Part shown: one piece after another, positions 35,247 to 43,543 of the stretch
How the letters are laid out: the number at the start of each line of letters is the position of its first letter
Position numbering within the stretch: position 1 is the first letter of the stretch
Notes under the pieces: model-generated
What the model saw: only the letters and a program-made list of their open reading frames with translations
Told to the model about the DNA's origin: nothing
Databases searched by the model: none
Position numbers and translations under genes: made by a program
Source: Solibacillus sp040274725
Lineage (GTDB): Bacteria > Bacillota > Bacilli > Bacillales_A > Planococcaceae
Direction of reading: 5' to 3'
Length of the DNA: 64,000 nt
Assembly (NCBI GenBank): GCA_040274725.1
Contig: JBEMAQ010000001.1
Coordinates: 372,001-436,000 of the forward strand

Positions 35247-35627
35247 TTGCTCATTAAATTAAGCAATGCTAGCAATAAACCTATTTATGAACAAATTACC
35301 GAACAAATCAAGCAAGCGATTTTAAGTGGGGCGCTCATGCAAGGGGATGCGCTGCCGTCTATTCGCCTGCTTGCGAAAGAATTAAAAATTAGCGTCATGA
35401 CGACAAAGCGTGCCTATACAGACCTTGAACGGGACGGCTTTATTGAAACCGTTGCTGGAAAAGGTAGCTTTGTTGCTACGCGCAATCAAGACTTTTTACG
35501 TGAGGCGCTCGTTGGGCAAATTGAGGGACATTTTTTAAAGGCGATTCATTTAGCAAAGACCGCCAATCTAGAAAGGACGCAATTACTGGAGCTTTTTGAC
35601 TTACTGTATGAGGAGGAACAACAATGA
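35247..35627 (+). CDS. GntR/YtrA-subfamily regulator
   Basis: Short GntR repressor of the YtrA type: winged helix at about 5-75 (NKPIYEQITEQIKQAILSG, LPSIRLLAKELKISVMTTKRAY) plus a short C-terminal helical dimerisation part. No ligand domain. The longest frame starts with GTG at 35235, but no ribosome-binding site precedes that; GGTGG stands 8 bases before the TTG chosen here (126 residues). It heads an operon of one ATPase and three membrane proteins and probably represses it through the palindrome just upstream. The inducer is unknown; YtrA-type operons often respond to cell-wall antibiotics. Confidence 0.88.
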   Translation: MLIKLSNASNKPIYEQITEQIKQAILSGALMQGDALPSIRLLAKELKISVMTTKRAYTDLERDGFIETVAGKGSFVATRNQDFLREALVGQIEGHFLKAIHLAKTANLERTQLLELFDLLYEEEQQ

Positions 35628-36463
35628 ACGCAATTGAAGTAAATGGGCTGTATAAAAAAATAAAAAATTTTGAGCTACGCAATGTAACATTCTCCGTCGA
35701 ACAAGGAACCGTTGCAGGCTTTATCGGACAAAACGGGGCGGGTAAATCGACAACGATTAAGTTATTGCTTAATTTCATGAAAAAAACACGCGGTGAAGTC
35801 TTGCTATTTGGTCTTGACCATGTGGCGCATGAGGTTGCTGTTAAGGGGGATATTGGTGTTGTCTTTGACGAGCTACATTTACCCGATAGCCTAACTCCAA
35901 TCGAAATTGAAAAATTTTACGCAAAAGTATACGCGCGATGGGACAAAGAGCAATTTTTCGCTTACTGCACACGCTTTAACATTGACAAATACGCCAAAAT
36001 CAAAACATTGTCACGTGGGACAAAAATGAAGCTTGCTCTTGTTTTAGCACTCTCCCACAAACCAAAGCTTCTCTTGTTAGACGAACCGACAAGTGGGCTT
36101 GACCCAGTCGTGCGCGATGAAATACTAGACGAGCTACTTGAATTTATGCAGGACGAGACACATACAATTTTCTTCTCGTCGCATATTACGAGCGATCTTG
36201 AGAAAATTGCCGATACGATTACATGCATTCACCAAGGGGAAATTTTATTTAGTGAGAACAAGGACACATTGCTCTATGAATACGGCATTTGGAAAGGAAA
36301 ATCAGAAGAAGCACTCGCGATTCCAGATGACGCGATACTCGGCAAGCGTCGCAATTCTTTTGGCATCGAGCTATTAGTAAAGAAAAACAAAGTAAGCCAT
36401 GTGTTTGAGCTCGAACAGCCGACGATTGAGGATATCATGATTTTTGTTGTGAGAGGGGTGTAG
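35624..36463 (+). CDS. ABC transporter ATP-binding protein
   Basis: 279-residue ATPase with Walker A GQNGAGKST (35-43), Walker B LLLLDEPTSGLDP and H-loop SSHIT. The ABC signature is altered to LSRGTKMKL where LSGGQ is usual, common in YtrB-like exporters. It overlaps the regulator gene by four bases. With the three following membrane proteins it would make an ABC-2 type exporter or resistance pump. Confidence 0.92.
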   Translation: MNAIEVNGLYKKIKNFELRNVTFSVEQGTVAGFIGQNGAGKSTTIKLLLNFMKKTRGEVLLFGLDHVAHEVAVKGDIGVVFDELHLPDSLTPIEIEKFYAKVYARWDKEQFFAYCTRFNIDKYAKIKTLSRGTKMKLALVLALSHKPKLLLLDEPTSGLDPVVRDEILDELLEFMQDETHTIFFSSHITSDLEKIADTITCIHQGEILFSENKDTLLYEYGIWKGKSEEALAIPDDAILGKRRNSFGIELLVKKNKVSHVFELEQPTIEDIMIFVVRGV

Positions 36464-36468
36464 TGCTC

Positions 36469-37065
36469 ATGATTCGATTTTTAACCCTGTATCACTTTGA
36501 AAAAATGGCTGTTTGGTTTTTCTTAGTCCCATTAGGAGCTGGGCTATTCGTAGCTCCTTCCCTATTATTTTCAAACGATTTCACCGTATTTTTATATCCA
36601 CTGCTTATTTCGACTGTATTTGTGCTCTCCATGTTTTTAGAGCAAACGATTGCTTATCAGACCATGCTGCGTACAATGCCCTTACCTACCAACAAGCTCC
36701 TGTTAGCGAAGTTTTTATTTAGCATACTTATTGTCGGCTATCAGCTCGCTCTTTTTGCTCTCCTGTTAAGTAATCGCACAATGGATACATTGTTACCATT
36801 ACTCATGATTGCCTTCACAATTTGCATGATTGCTACGAATATTGTACTGCTTTATCACTTTTACACAGGTCAGCAAAAAAATACAACAACCTTCGCGATC
36901 ATTTTTTATTTGCCACTTTTATTTGGCTTACAGCAAATTGAATCTTTATTTTTCACCATGATAACATCCATAAATAGTATCGTGCTCATGTTACTCATTA
37001 TCGTACTAACACTCGCAAATAAACAGCTTTGCCTGTATTTCGCAAAAACCAAAAATCATTATTAA
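36469..37065 (+). CDS. ABC-2 type membrane protein 1
   Basis: Membrane protein with about six hydrophobic segments over 198 residues and a MLRTMPLPTNKLLLAKF motif after the second segment. Starts could be GTG 36463 or this ATG; GAGGGG stands 10 bases before the ATG. The TMP(L/I)P-like motif is shared with the next two genes, so the three are distantly related permeases. Confidence 0.8.
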   Translation: MIRFLTLYHFEKMAVWFFLVPLGAGLFVAPSLLFSNDFTVFLYPLLISTVFVLSMFLEQTIAYQTMLRTMPLPTNKLLLAKFLFSILIVGYQLALFALLLSNRTMDTLLPLLMIAFTICMIATNIVLLYHFYTGQQKNTTTFAIIFYLPLLFGLQQIESLFFTMITSINSIVLMLLIIVLTLANKQLCLYFAKTKNHY

Positions 37066-37079
37066 GGAGTTGAACACTG

Positions 37080-37700
37080 ATGAAAGCAATTTTACAATTG
37101 CATTGGTCGATGCATCATTCACTACTATTATTTTGCTTCGGATTTGTCGCGCTATTTTTAGGCTTTTTTATTACAGCACCGTCCGAAATTAGCCTTCTAA
37201 CAATGGCCATTATTTTCTCTGGCAGCAGCGCGAGAAATAGCCTTGCCATTTTGAAGCAAAATAACAGCCAGCAACTGCTTTACACGATGCCAATTCCGCG
37301 CACCGCAATTATTAAAAGCTTATACATCGTTAATTTTTCCATTTGTACCGCCGTTTTTCTTTTAGTTGCACCGTCTCAATTTTATAATGGCTTCCTTAAT
37401 AACAGCCTGTTTACATATGTTTTTGCCTGGATTGGCTTTTATTGTGGCTGTCTACTTGGCACCTTATTTTTGCTCATTATCTATTTAGATGATGCCAAAA
37501 TAGATAACGGCTTTGTGGCGTTTTTCACCTTACTAGCGAGCATCGGCTTCACATTCATCCCGCATACTATTTTGAGCTTTGCGACAGACGGCCCGGTAAA
37601 ATGGCTGCTTGTTTTTATTACACCATTCATTGCACTTATTATTTATTACCTGCTCATGCAAAACGGTGTAAAAAGGTTTGCAAACCGCCCGTTATTATAA
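37080..37700 (+). CDS. ABC-2 type membrane protein 2
   Basis: 206 residues, about six membrane segments. It begins ILQLHWSMHHSLLLF and has LLYTMPIPRTAIIKSLYIVNF. It is clearly homologous along its length to the next gene, so the pair arose by tandem duplication. AAGGAG precedes the ATG. Confidence 0.82.
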   Translation: MKAILQLHWSMHHSLLLFCFGFVALFLGFFITAPSEISLLTMAIIFSGSSARNSLAILKQNNSQQLLYTMPIPRTAIIKSLYIVNFSICTAVFLLVAPSQFYNGFLNNSLFTYVFAWIGFYCGCLLGTLFLLIIYLDDAKIDNGFVAFFTLLASIGFTFIPHTILSFATDGPVKWLLVFITPFIALIIYYLLMQNGVKRFANRPLL

Positions 37701-37721
37701 AAAGTGAAAGGAGACATCTTT

Positions 37722-38342
37722 ATGAACGCACTTTTGCACTTACAATGGTCGATGCATAAATCAAAACTTCTCTTTTTCTTAATCGGCATTAGCCTCATCA
37801 CCTATTTTTTTCACAACGCTGGAACTGAAATGTCGCTAGTTACATTTGCCCTTGTCTTTTCAGCAAATAGTATCGACATCACAAAGCGTATGCTCACGGA
37901 CAATAACGGGCAGTTGTCCATTTATTCCATGCCCATTGCGCGACAAACAATTATTAAAAATCTATACATTGTCAATTTTATTTTTTGCACCATTATTTTT
38001 GCACTCATTTTACCTGCTCAAATTTATAGCGGTGTCAAAAGTGAGGAGTTGAATATGTATTTAATAACGTTCGCAGGCTTTTATGGTGGCTGTATCATCG
38101 GCACGGCCCTTCATCTAGCCTTTCAATTAAAAAACATCAAGAACACTAGCACCTCTGAATTATTTTTATCTAGTATTGGTGGCATTATGCTCATTCTCAT
38201 TCCACATATGGGCATTAGCTTCATCCCACATGAGCCAAGCTTTTGGCTACGTCTCCTTATCATGCCAATAATTAGCGTTGGCTTGTATATATACCTTGCA
38301 AAGAGAGGCATCAAAAAATTTGCAGACCGTGAGCTAATCTAA
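37722..38342 (+). CDS. ABC-2 type membrane protein 3
   Basis: 206 residues from the ATG behind AAAGGAG; the GTG at 37704 lies upstream of that site and is rejected. Begins ALLHLQWSMHKSKLLF and has SIYSMPIARQTIIKNLYIVNF, the tandem copy of the previous gene. About six membrane segments. Last gene of the plus-strand operon; substrate unknown. Confidence 0.82.
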   Translation: MNALLHLQWSMHKSKLLFFLIGISLITYFFHNAGTEMSLVTFALVFSANSIDITKRMLTDNNGQLSIYSMPIARQTIIKNLYIVNFIFCTIIFALILPAQIYSGVKSEELNMYLITFAGFYGGCIIGTALHLAFQLKNIKNTSTSELFLSSIGGIMLILIPHMGISFIPHEPSFWLRLLIMPIISVGLYIYLAKRGIKKFADRELI

Positions 38343-38454
38343 CGTGCATTTACACAAGAATTTCTCTGTCTTTATCTAGCCAAAGCGTTTCCACCAGGCT
38401 ATCAAGTATTCTTAGACTCCCCTAACTACCCGCTGTTTGAAGCAGGTACGAAAA
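38343..38454 (+). other. Possible short coding remnant downstream of the ABC operon
   Basis: After the stop of the last permease the same frame reads on for about 40 codons with protein-like content (FPPGYQVFLDSPNYPLFEAG) and no start codon. It could be a leftover C-terminal piece of a displaced gene. The family is not recognised and chance is possible. Confidence 0.25.
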
Positions 38455-38483
38455 AAGACGATGCCATATGACATCGTCTTTTT
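38451..38483. terminator. Bidirectional terminator between the ABC operon and mlpA
   Basis: AAAAAGACGATG / CATCGTCTTTTT 12-bp stem, 8-base loop, with T-runs on both strands between two convergent genes. Confidence 0.9.
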
Positions 38484-38484
38484 A

Positions 38485-39705
38485 TCACTCCGGCCCAATA
38501 ATCGCAATCGCTGGCTCCTGAAGTAAAATATCGGTAATTAAATTGTTCACCGCTTCCATTGAAATCGCATCAATTTTTGCAAGGACCTCATCGACAGAAC
38601 GGTGGTTACGATGTACAAGCTCATTAACACCGTTACGGTTCATATGTGCCTCACTACCTTCTAAACCGAGAACAAAACCACCTTTTAGCTGCTCTTTCGC
38701 ATTATGCAGTTCTTCCTCCGTCACACCACTTGCAACAATCTCGAATAATGTCGTATCAATTTGGTGCTGTAAGTCCGCTAAATTTTGCTTCGACGCGCTC
38801 GCATAAATCGTAAATGCCCCGACATCCTCATAACTCGTTTGGTAGCTGTATACAGAATATGCCAATCCGCGCTCCTCGCGTACCTCTTGGAACAAGCGCG
38901 AGCTCATATTGCCACCAATAATATTATTCAGGGCAACAAAGCTAAACATATCCTTGTGCTTTACATTAATCGCTGGGAATGAAATCGCAATATGTGCCTG
39001 CTCCGTATCACGTGTTTTCACAAGCTCTCCTGCTTTGAATGTTGGATATGTCAGCACCGCTTCCTCTGCATGCGCACTCGCCTCAAACTGTCCAAACAAA
39101 CTTTCAATTTTCGCCAGTAACTCCTCGGTAATATTCCCCGCTACTGAAATGACAACATTTTGTGGCGTGTAATGCTTCGCCATATAATGACGGATTTTGT
39201 CCGCTGTAAATGTAGCAAGTGTCTCCTCTGTTCCTAAAATCGGGCGACCAAGTGCATCATCCGGGTACATCACCGCCCATAATTTCTCATGCACATCATC
39301 AGCCGGATCGTCCTCGCTCATATAAATTTCTTCAAGAATCACGCCACGCTCACGCTCAATTTCCTCATCTAAAAACGCCGAATTGAAAAACATATCAGCC
39401 AAAATATCAAGTGCCAACTCACCGTGATGGTCTAGCACTTTCGCAAAATAGCAAGTATGCTCCTTTGATGTGAAGGCATTAACCTCACCACCAATGCGGT
39501 CAAACTCCTCCGCAATTTGGCGAGCTGAACGTGTATGTGTACCTTTGAATAACATATGCTCAATAAAATGGGTCATACCGTTTTCCTCAAGTGTTTCAAA
39601 GCGTGATCCTGCATTGACCCACACGCCTACTGATAGTGAGCGCACGTGCGGAATTTGCTCCGTCACAACGCGTACACCGTTTTTGTATGTTGTTACCTGT
39701 ACCAT
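38485..39705 (-). CDS. mlpA: M16 family processing peptidase MlpA/YmxG
   Basis: Zinc peptidase with inverted motif HFIEH (46-50) and a downstream Glu pair near 125-126 (VILEEIYMSE) as the third ligand. 406 residues from the ATG behind AAGGAGGAC; the 38-residue longer frame runs through hairpins and is rejected. In B. subtilis the gene lies between pnpA-ylxY and ymxH; here ylxY is missing and an ABC operon separates it from ymxH. Confidence 0.94.
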   Translation of the reverse strand: MVQVTTYKNGVRVVTEQIPHVRSLSVGVWVNAGSRFETLEENGMTHFIEHMLFKGTHTRSARQIAEEFDRIGGEVNAFTSKEHTCYFAKVLDHHGELALDILADMFFNSAFLDEEIERERGVILEEIYMSEDDPADDVHEKLWAVMYPDDALGRPILGTEETLATFTADKIRHYMAKHYTPQNVVISVAGNITEELLAKIESLFGQFEASAHAEEAVLTYPTFKAGELVKTRDTEQAHIAISFPAINVKHKDMFSFVALNNIIGGNMSSRLFQEVREERGLAYSVYSYQTSYEDVGAFTIYASASKQNLADLQHQIDTTLFEIVASGVTEEELHNAKEQLKGGFVLGLEGSEAHMNRNGVNELVHRNHRSVDEVLAKIDAISMEAVNNLITDILLQEPAIAIIGPE

Positions 39706-39726
39706 AATGTCCTCCTTATTCAAAAA

Positions 39727-39751
39727 GAGGCTGTACGTAATGTACAACCTC
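39727..39751 (-). promoter_or_regulatory. Terminator-like hairpin just before the mlpA ribosome-binding site
   Basis: GAGG.TGTAC / GTACA.CCTC followed on the minus strand by TTTTTG, then the AAGGAGG site. It could act as an attenuator or partial terminator. Confidence 0.5.
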
Positions 39752-39764
39752 CCTAAAAAATTTA

Positions 39765-39799
39765 TTTCTGCACCTAACGCTTCGCTAACGGTGCAGAAA
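39765..39799 (-). terminator. Terminator of pnp
   Basis: Perfect 10-bp stem TTTCTGCACC / GGTGCAGAAA, 15-base loop, with AAATTTTTTAG next on the minus strand. Confidence 0.75.
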
Positions 39800-39828
39800 G
39801 TAATAATTGGCTGCGCCAATTATTACTT
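39798..39828 (-). repeat. Perfect palindrome overlapping the pnp stop codon
   Basis: AAGTAATAATTGG / CCAATTATTACTT, 13-bp stem with 5-base loop. The pnp stop lies inside the stem and the right-hand hairpin follows at once, so two stems are stacked. Confidence 0.7.
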
Positions 39829-41934
39829 TTGTTCAGCGCGCTCTTTTTCTTCTTTAATCACGATTTTACGAGATAAGTTTACGCGGCCTTGTTTGTCGAT
39901 TTCGATACATTTTACTAATAGCTCATCGCCAAGTTTTAGTACGTCTTCAACTTCTTTTGTGCGCTCTTCTTGGATTTCTGAGATGTGTAGTAAACCATCT
40001 TTACCAGGGAAGATTTCACAGAATGCACCGAATTTCTCGATACGTTTTACAGTAGACATATAGTACTCGCCCACTTTTGCTTCACGTACGATTGACTCGA
40101 TCATTTCTTTTGCACGGTTAATCATTGCTTCATCAGCAGATGCGATGTAAATTGTACCGTCTTGCTCTGTATCAATCTTCACGCCTGTTTCATCAATGAT
40201 TTTGTTAATCACTTTACCACCTGGTCCGATGACATCACGGATTTTATCAGGATTGATTTTGATTGACACGATTTTTGGTGCATATGTTGATAACGACGTG
40301 CGTGGCTCTGCAATTGTAGAAAGCATATGCTCTAAAATTTGCATACGGCCAATTTTCGCTTGTGTTAATGCTTCTTCTAAAATGTTGCGAGAAAGACCGT
40401 CGATTTTGATGTCCATTTGAAGTGCTGTTACACCTTTAGCTGTACCTGCTACTTTAAAGTCCATATCGCCAAGGTGATCTTCCATCCCTTGAATATCTGT
40501 TAATACTGTATAGTGCTCGCCTTTTTTCACAAGACCCATGGCAATACCTGCAACTGGTGCTTTAATTGGTACACCCGCAGCCATTAGAGACATGATTGAT
40601 GCACAAATTGATGCTTGAGAAGTCGAACCATTTGATTCTAATACTTCCGCTACACAACGAATTGCATATGGGAACTCCTCTTCAGATGGTAATACTGCTG
40701 AGATGGCACGCTCACCTAATGCACCGTGACCGATTTCACGACGACCAGGACTTCCGTAGCGACCTGTTTCACCAACTGAGAATGCTGGGAAGTTGTAATG
40801 GTGCATGAAGCGTTTAGATTCTTCAATACCAATACCATCAATAATTTGTACGTCGCCTAAAGCGCCTAACGTAGTAATTGATAATGCTTGTGTTTGACCA
40901 CGTGTGAACATTGCTGAACCGTGTGCACGTGGTAATAGGTCTGTTTCTGAAGATAATGGACGAATTTCGTCTTGTTTACGACCATCTGGACGAATTTTAT
41001 CTTCTGTAATTAAACGACGAACTTCGTCTTTTACCATTTTATCTAAAATTGATTTCACTTGCTTCATTGTTTCTTCATCAGCTTCTTCAGCTGTGTAAGC
41101 TTCAATAATGCGTGTTTTTACAGCTGTGATGTTTTCTTCACGCTCTTGCTTATCCACTGTTTGGATTGCTACGTTCATATCTGCTTCACATGCTGCTTTA
41201 ATCGCTGTCGTAAGCTCTGTATCTAACTCATATAACACGACTGCTACTTTTTCTTTCCCTACTTCAGCAATAATTTGCTCTTGGAAGGCGATTAATTTTT
41301 TAATCTCTTCATGACCAAACATAATAGCTTCAAGCATGATTTCTTCAGGAACTTCTAATGCGCCTGCTTCTACCATGTTGATTGCATCTTTGTTACCTGC
41401 TACTGTTAAGTGAATTGTAGACTGTGCTGCTTGCTCCACTGTTGGGTTAACGATGAACTCATCATTAATATAACCAACGTGAACACCCGCGATTGGTCCA
41501 TCGAATGGGATATCTGAAATGGCTAATGATAATGAAGAACCGAACATTGCCGCTACATCTGCTGGGCAATCTTGATCATTTGACATAACCATTAAAATAG
41601 ATTGTACTTCGTTACGGAAGCCATCTGGGAACATTGGGCGGATTGGACGGTCGATTAAACGAGAAGTTAAAACGGCTGTTTCTGATGGACGACCTTCACG
41701 CTTAATGAAGCCACCTGGAATTTTACCTGCTGCGTATAGACGTTCCTCGTAGTTTACTGTTAATGGGAAGAAATCTAGTGGTTTGGCTTGTTTTGACATT
41801 GTTGCTGTTGCAAGTACCGCTGTTTCACCGTAGCGAATCATGGCAGCACCATTTGCTTGTTTTGCTAACTGTCCTACTTCTACAACTAAAGGACGGCCAG
41901 CCCATTCGAATGAATAGACTTTTTTATCGTTCAT
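39823..41934 (-). CDS. pnp: Polyribonucleotide nucleotidyltransferase (PNPase)
   Basis: Phosphorolytic 3' exoribonuclease of the degradosome. From the ATG behind GAAAGGGG it is 703 residues: two RNase PH domains (about 10-230 and 310-550), a KH domain (about 555-615, GPGGKVINKI) and an S1 domain (about 620-692), with the FFPLTVNYEERLYAAGKIPGG-region motif intact. The 33-residue longer frame is rejected. Placed after rpsO as in other Bacillales. Confidence 0.97.
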   Translation of the reverse strand: MNDKKVYSFEWAGRPLVVEVGQLAKQANGAAMIRYGETAVLATATMSKQAKPLDFFPLTVNYEERLYAAGKIPGGFIKREGRPSETAVLTSRLIDRPIRPMFPDGFRNEVQSILMVMSNDQDCPADVAAMFGSSLSLAISDIPFDGPIAGVHVGYINDEFIVNPTVEQAAQSTIHLTVAGNKDAINMVEAGALEVPEEIMLEAIMFGHEEIKKLIAFQEQIIAEVGKEKVAVVLYELDTELTTAIKAACEADMNVAIQTVDKQEREENITAVKTRIIEAYTAEEADEETMKQVKSILDKMVKDEVRRLITEDKIRPDGRKQDEIRPLSSETDLLPRAHGSAMFTRGQTQALSITTLGALGDVQIIDGIGIEESKRFMHHYNFPAFSVGETGRYGSPGRREIGHGALGERAISAVLPSEEEFPYAIRCVAEVLESNGSTSQASICASIMSLMAAGVPIKAPVAGIAMGLVKKGEHYTVLTDIQGMEDHLGDMDFKVAGTAKGVTALQMDIKIDGLSRNILEEALTQAKIGRMQILEHMLSTIAEPRTSLSTYAPKIVSIKINPDKIRDVIGPGGKVINKIIDETGVKIDTEQDGTIYIASADEAMINRAKEMIESIVREAKVGEYYMSTVKRIEKFGAFCEIFPGKDGLLHISEIQEERTKEVEDVLKLGDELLVKCIEIDKQGRVNLSRKIVIKEEKERAEQK

Positions 41935-42106
41935 GTACTGAACCCCTTTCTTTTGCTTGAAACACTGTACGTATCTTTTATGTATCCTTAGTAAGTGTAT
42001 CAAAAAAGCGTTTTCTATGCTAAATTTTTTCAAATATTTATAATTAATTTAATGTCATTTATTTAGGAGAAGAAAAATCAGATTACTACCTTCTCTTTAC
42101 ATAAAT

Positions 42107-42132
42107 AAAAAGCGGGACGAATCCCGCTTTTT
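42107..42132 (-). terminator. Terminator of rpsO
   Basis: Perfect 11-bp stem AAAAAGCGGGA / TCCCGCTTTTT with a 4-base loop, with T-run, just after the rpsO stop. Confidence 0.88.
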
Positions 42133-42143
42133 AATGTTAAGAA

Positions 42144-42413
42144 TTAGCGACGTAATCCTAAACGTTGGATTAATTCACGGTAACGTGATACCTCATTGTT
42201 ACGTAGGTATTTAAGTAAGTGACGACGACGACCTACCATTTTTAAAAGACCACGTTGTGAGTGGTAATCTTTTTTGTGTGTTGCTAAGTGAGCGTTTAAT
42301 GCATTGATTTCTGCAGTTAATACAGCGATTTGTACTTCTGGAGAACCAGTGTCCGTATCGTGTACGCGGTACTCAGCGATGATTTCGTTTTTACGTTGTT
42401 GTGTAATTGCCAT
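42144..42413 (-). CDS. rpsO: Ribosomal protein S15
   Basis: Small-subunit protein binding the 16S rRNA three-way junction, 89 residues from the ATG behind AGGAGG. Core motifs HDTDTGSPEVQIA, LTAEINALNAHL and HKKDYHSQRGLLKMVGRRR are present. The longer frame reads through the leader and is rejected. A structured leader upstream fits S15 autoregulation. Followed by its own terminator and pnp. Confidence 0.98.
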   Translation of the reverse strand: MAITQQRKNEIIAEYRVHDTDTGSPEVQIAVLTAEINALNAHLATHKKDYHSQRGLLKMVGRRRHLLKYLRNNEVSRYRELIQRLGLRR

Positions 42414-42446
42414 TGTAAATGACCTCCTAAATAAAATATCCCCGAT

Positions 42447-42495
42447 AGCACAGCGAGTCGTTGGAGTAACGGAAAGCCGAGCTAAGGTTTGTGCT
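42447..42495 (-). promoter_or_regulatory. Structured rpsO leader, likely S15 autoregulatory RNA
   Basis: On the minus strand AGCACA (42495-42490) can pair with TGTGCT (42452-42447), enclosing a CGTT / AACG hairpin (42459-42471). A competing GTGC-AAAAA-GCAC hairpin overlaps the first strand. The layout ends about 20 bases before the ribosome-binding site. Firmicute rpsO leaders that bind S15 are known; equivalence here is inferred. Confidence 0.5.
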
Positions 42496-42573
42496 TTTTG
42501 CACTAATAAATCGTATCATAAATTTAACTATGAGGCAACTATTAAGAGCAGCGCTTCAGTATATTTTCTCTTA

Positions 42574-43527
42574 TTATGCGTCAATTTGCGCAAAATATGC
42601 AATCGCCTGCTGTTTATCTAATTCAATTTGCGCAATCAATTCTTCAATACCATTAAATTTGCGCTCACTACGAATACGCTTATACCAACCAACAACCACT
42701 TCTTCACCATAAATACTCTTATCATAATTTAAAATATGCACTTCGATTGAGAGACGTTTGTCATCTGGATTGTTAAAGGTTGGCTTATAACCGACGTTAC
42801 ATACACCGTTATGCCACTCGTCTTGCACTAAAATTTTCACCGCATAGACACCTGTTGCGGGTGTAAAACTACCCTCCACCTCTTGCACATTCGCTGTAGG
42901 AAAGCCCATTGTACGGCCACGTTTATCTCCGTGTACAACAATACCAGGTACTTCAAATGCACGGCCGAGTAATGTCCGCACAAGTTCCATATCGCCTGCC
43001 TCAAGCGCACGACGAATACGTGTTGAGCTAATTTTTTCTTCCGTATCTGCTTGTTTTTCTACAATTGTCACGCCAAAATCATCTCCCGCTAATTGCTGCA
43101 TGGTCGACATTTTTCCTTTGCCCATTGCACCAAATGAATAATCAAAGCCTGCTGTAACGTGTAAAACATGTAAATCACGAATAAAATATTGTACAAAATT
43201 CTCTGGTGATAGCTTTGCAAAATCTGATGTAAAGTTCACAACAAACACCGTATCTACCCCAAGGCGCTCGAATGTTTCAAGCTTTTGCTTGAGCGGTGTA
43301 ATATAGAAAACCTTTTCCTTACGCGCTCCTAAAACAATAGACGGATGTGGATCAAACGTCATTACTGCACTTTTCAGTTGCTTACTTTGTGCTAGATTCA
43401 TTGCTGTTTGAATCACTGCCTGATGTCCTTTATGTACCCCATCAAAAAAGCCAAGCGCTAATGAATAGCCCGTGCTATCCGCATCTTTTTGTAGTTGATG
43501 TGGGTACTTTAAGTGAATAACTTCCAT
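42574..43527 (-). CDS. ribF: Bifunctional riboflavin kinase / FAD synthetase
   Basis: Phosphorylates riboflavin to FMN and adenylates it to FAD. The 317 residues have the N-terminal adenylyltransferase motif GFFDGVHKGHQ (26-36) and the C-terminal kinase domain with GDKRGRTMGFPTANV. Starts 17 bp after truB, within the truB-ribF unit. No FMN riboswitch was seen upstream. Confidence 0.96.
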   Translation of the reverse strand: MEVIHLKYPHQLQKDADSTGYSLALGFFDGVHKGHQAVIQTAMNLAQSKQLKSAVMTFDPHPSIVLGARKEKVFYITPLKQKLETFERLGVDTVFVVNFTSDFAKLSPENFVQYFIRDLHVLHVTAGFDYSFGAMGKGKMSTMQQLAGDDFGVTIVEKQADTEEKISSTRIRRALEAGDMELVRTLLGRAFEVPGIVVHGDKRGRTMGFPTANVQEVEGSFTPATGVYAVKILVQDEWHNGVCNVGYKPTFNNPDDKRLSIEVHILNYDKSIYGEEVVVGWYKRIRSERKFNGIEELIAQIELDKQQAIAYFAQIDA

Positions 43528-43543
43528 ACATGTACGCCTCCTA

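Noticed and set aside
42414..42573. FMN riboswitch linked to ribF
   Set aside because: The structured RNA lies downstream of ribF and before rpsO, and no FMN-riboswitch core was recognised.
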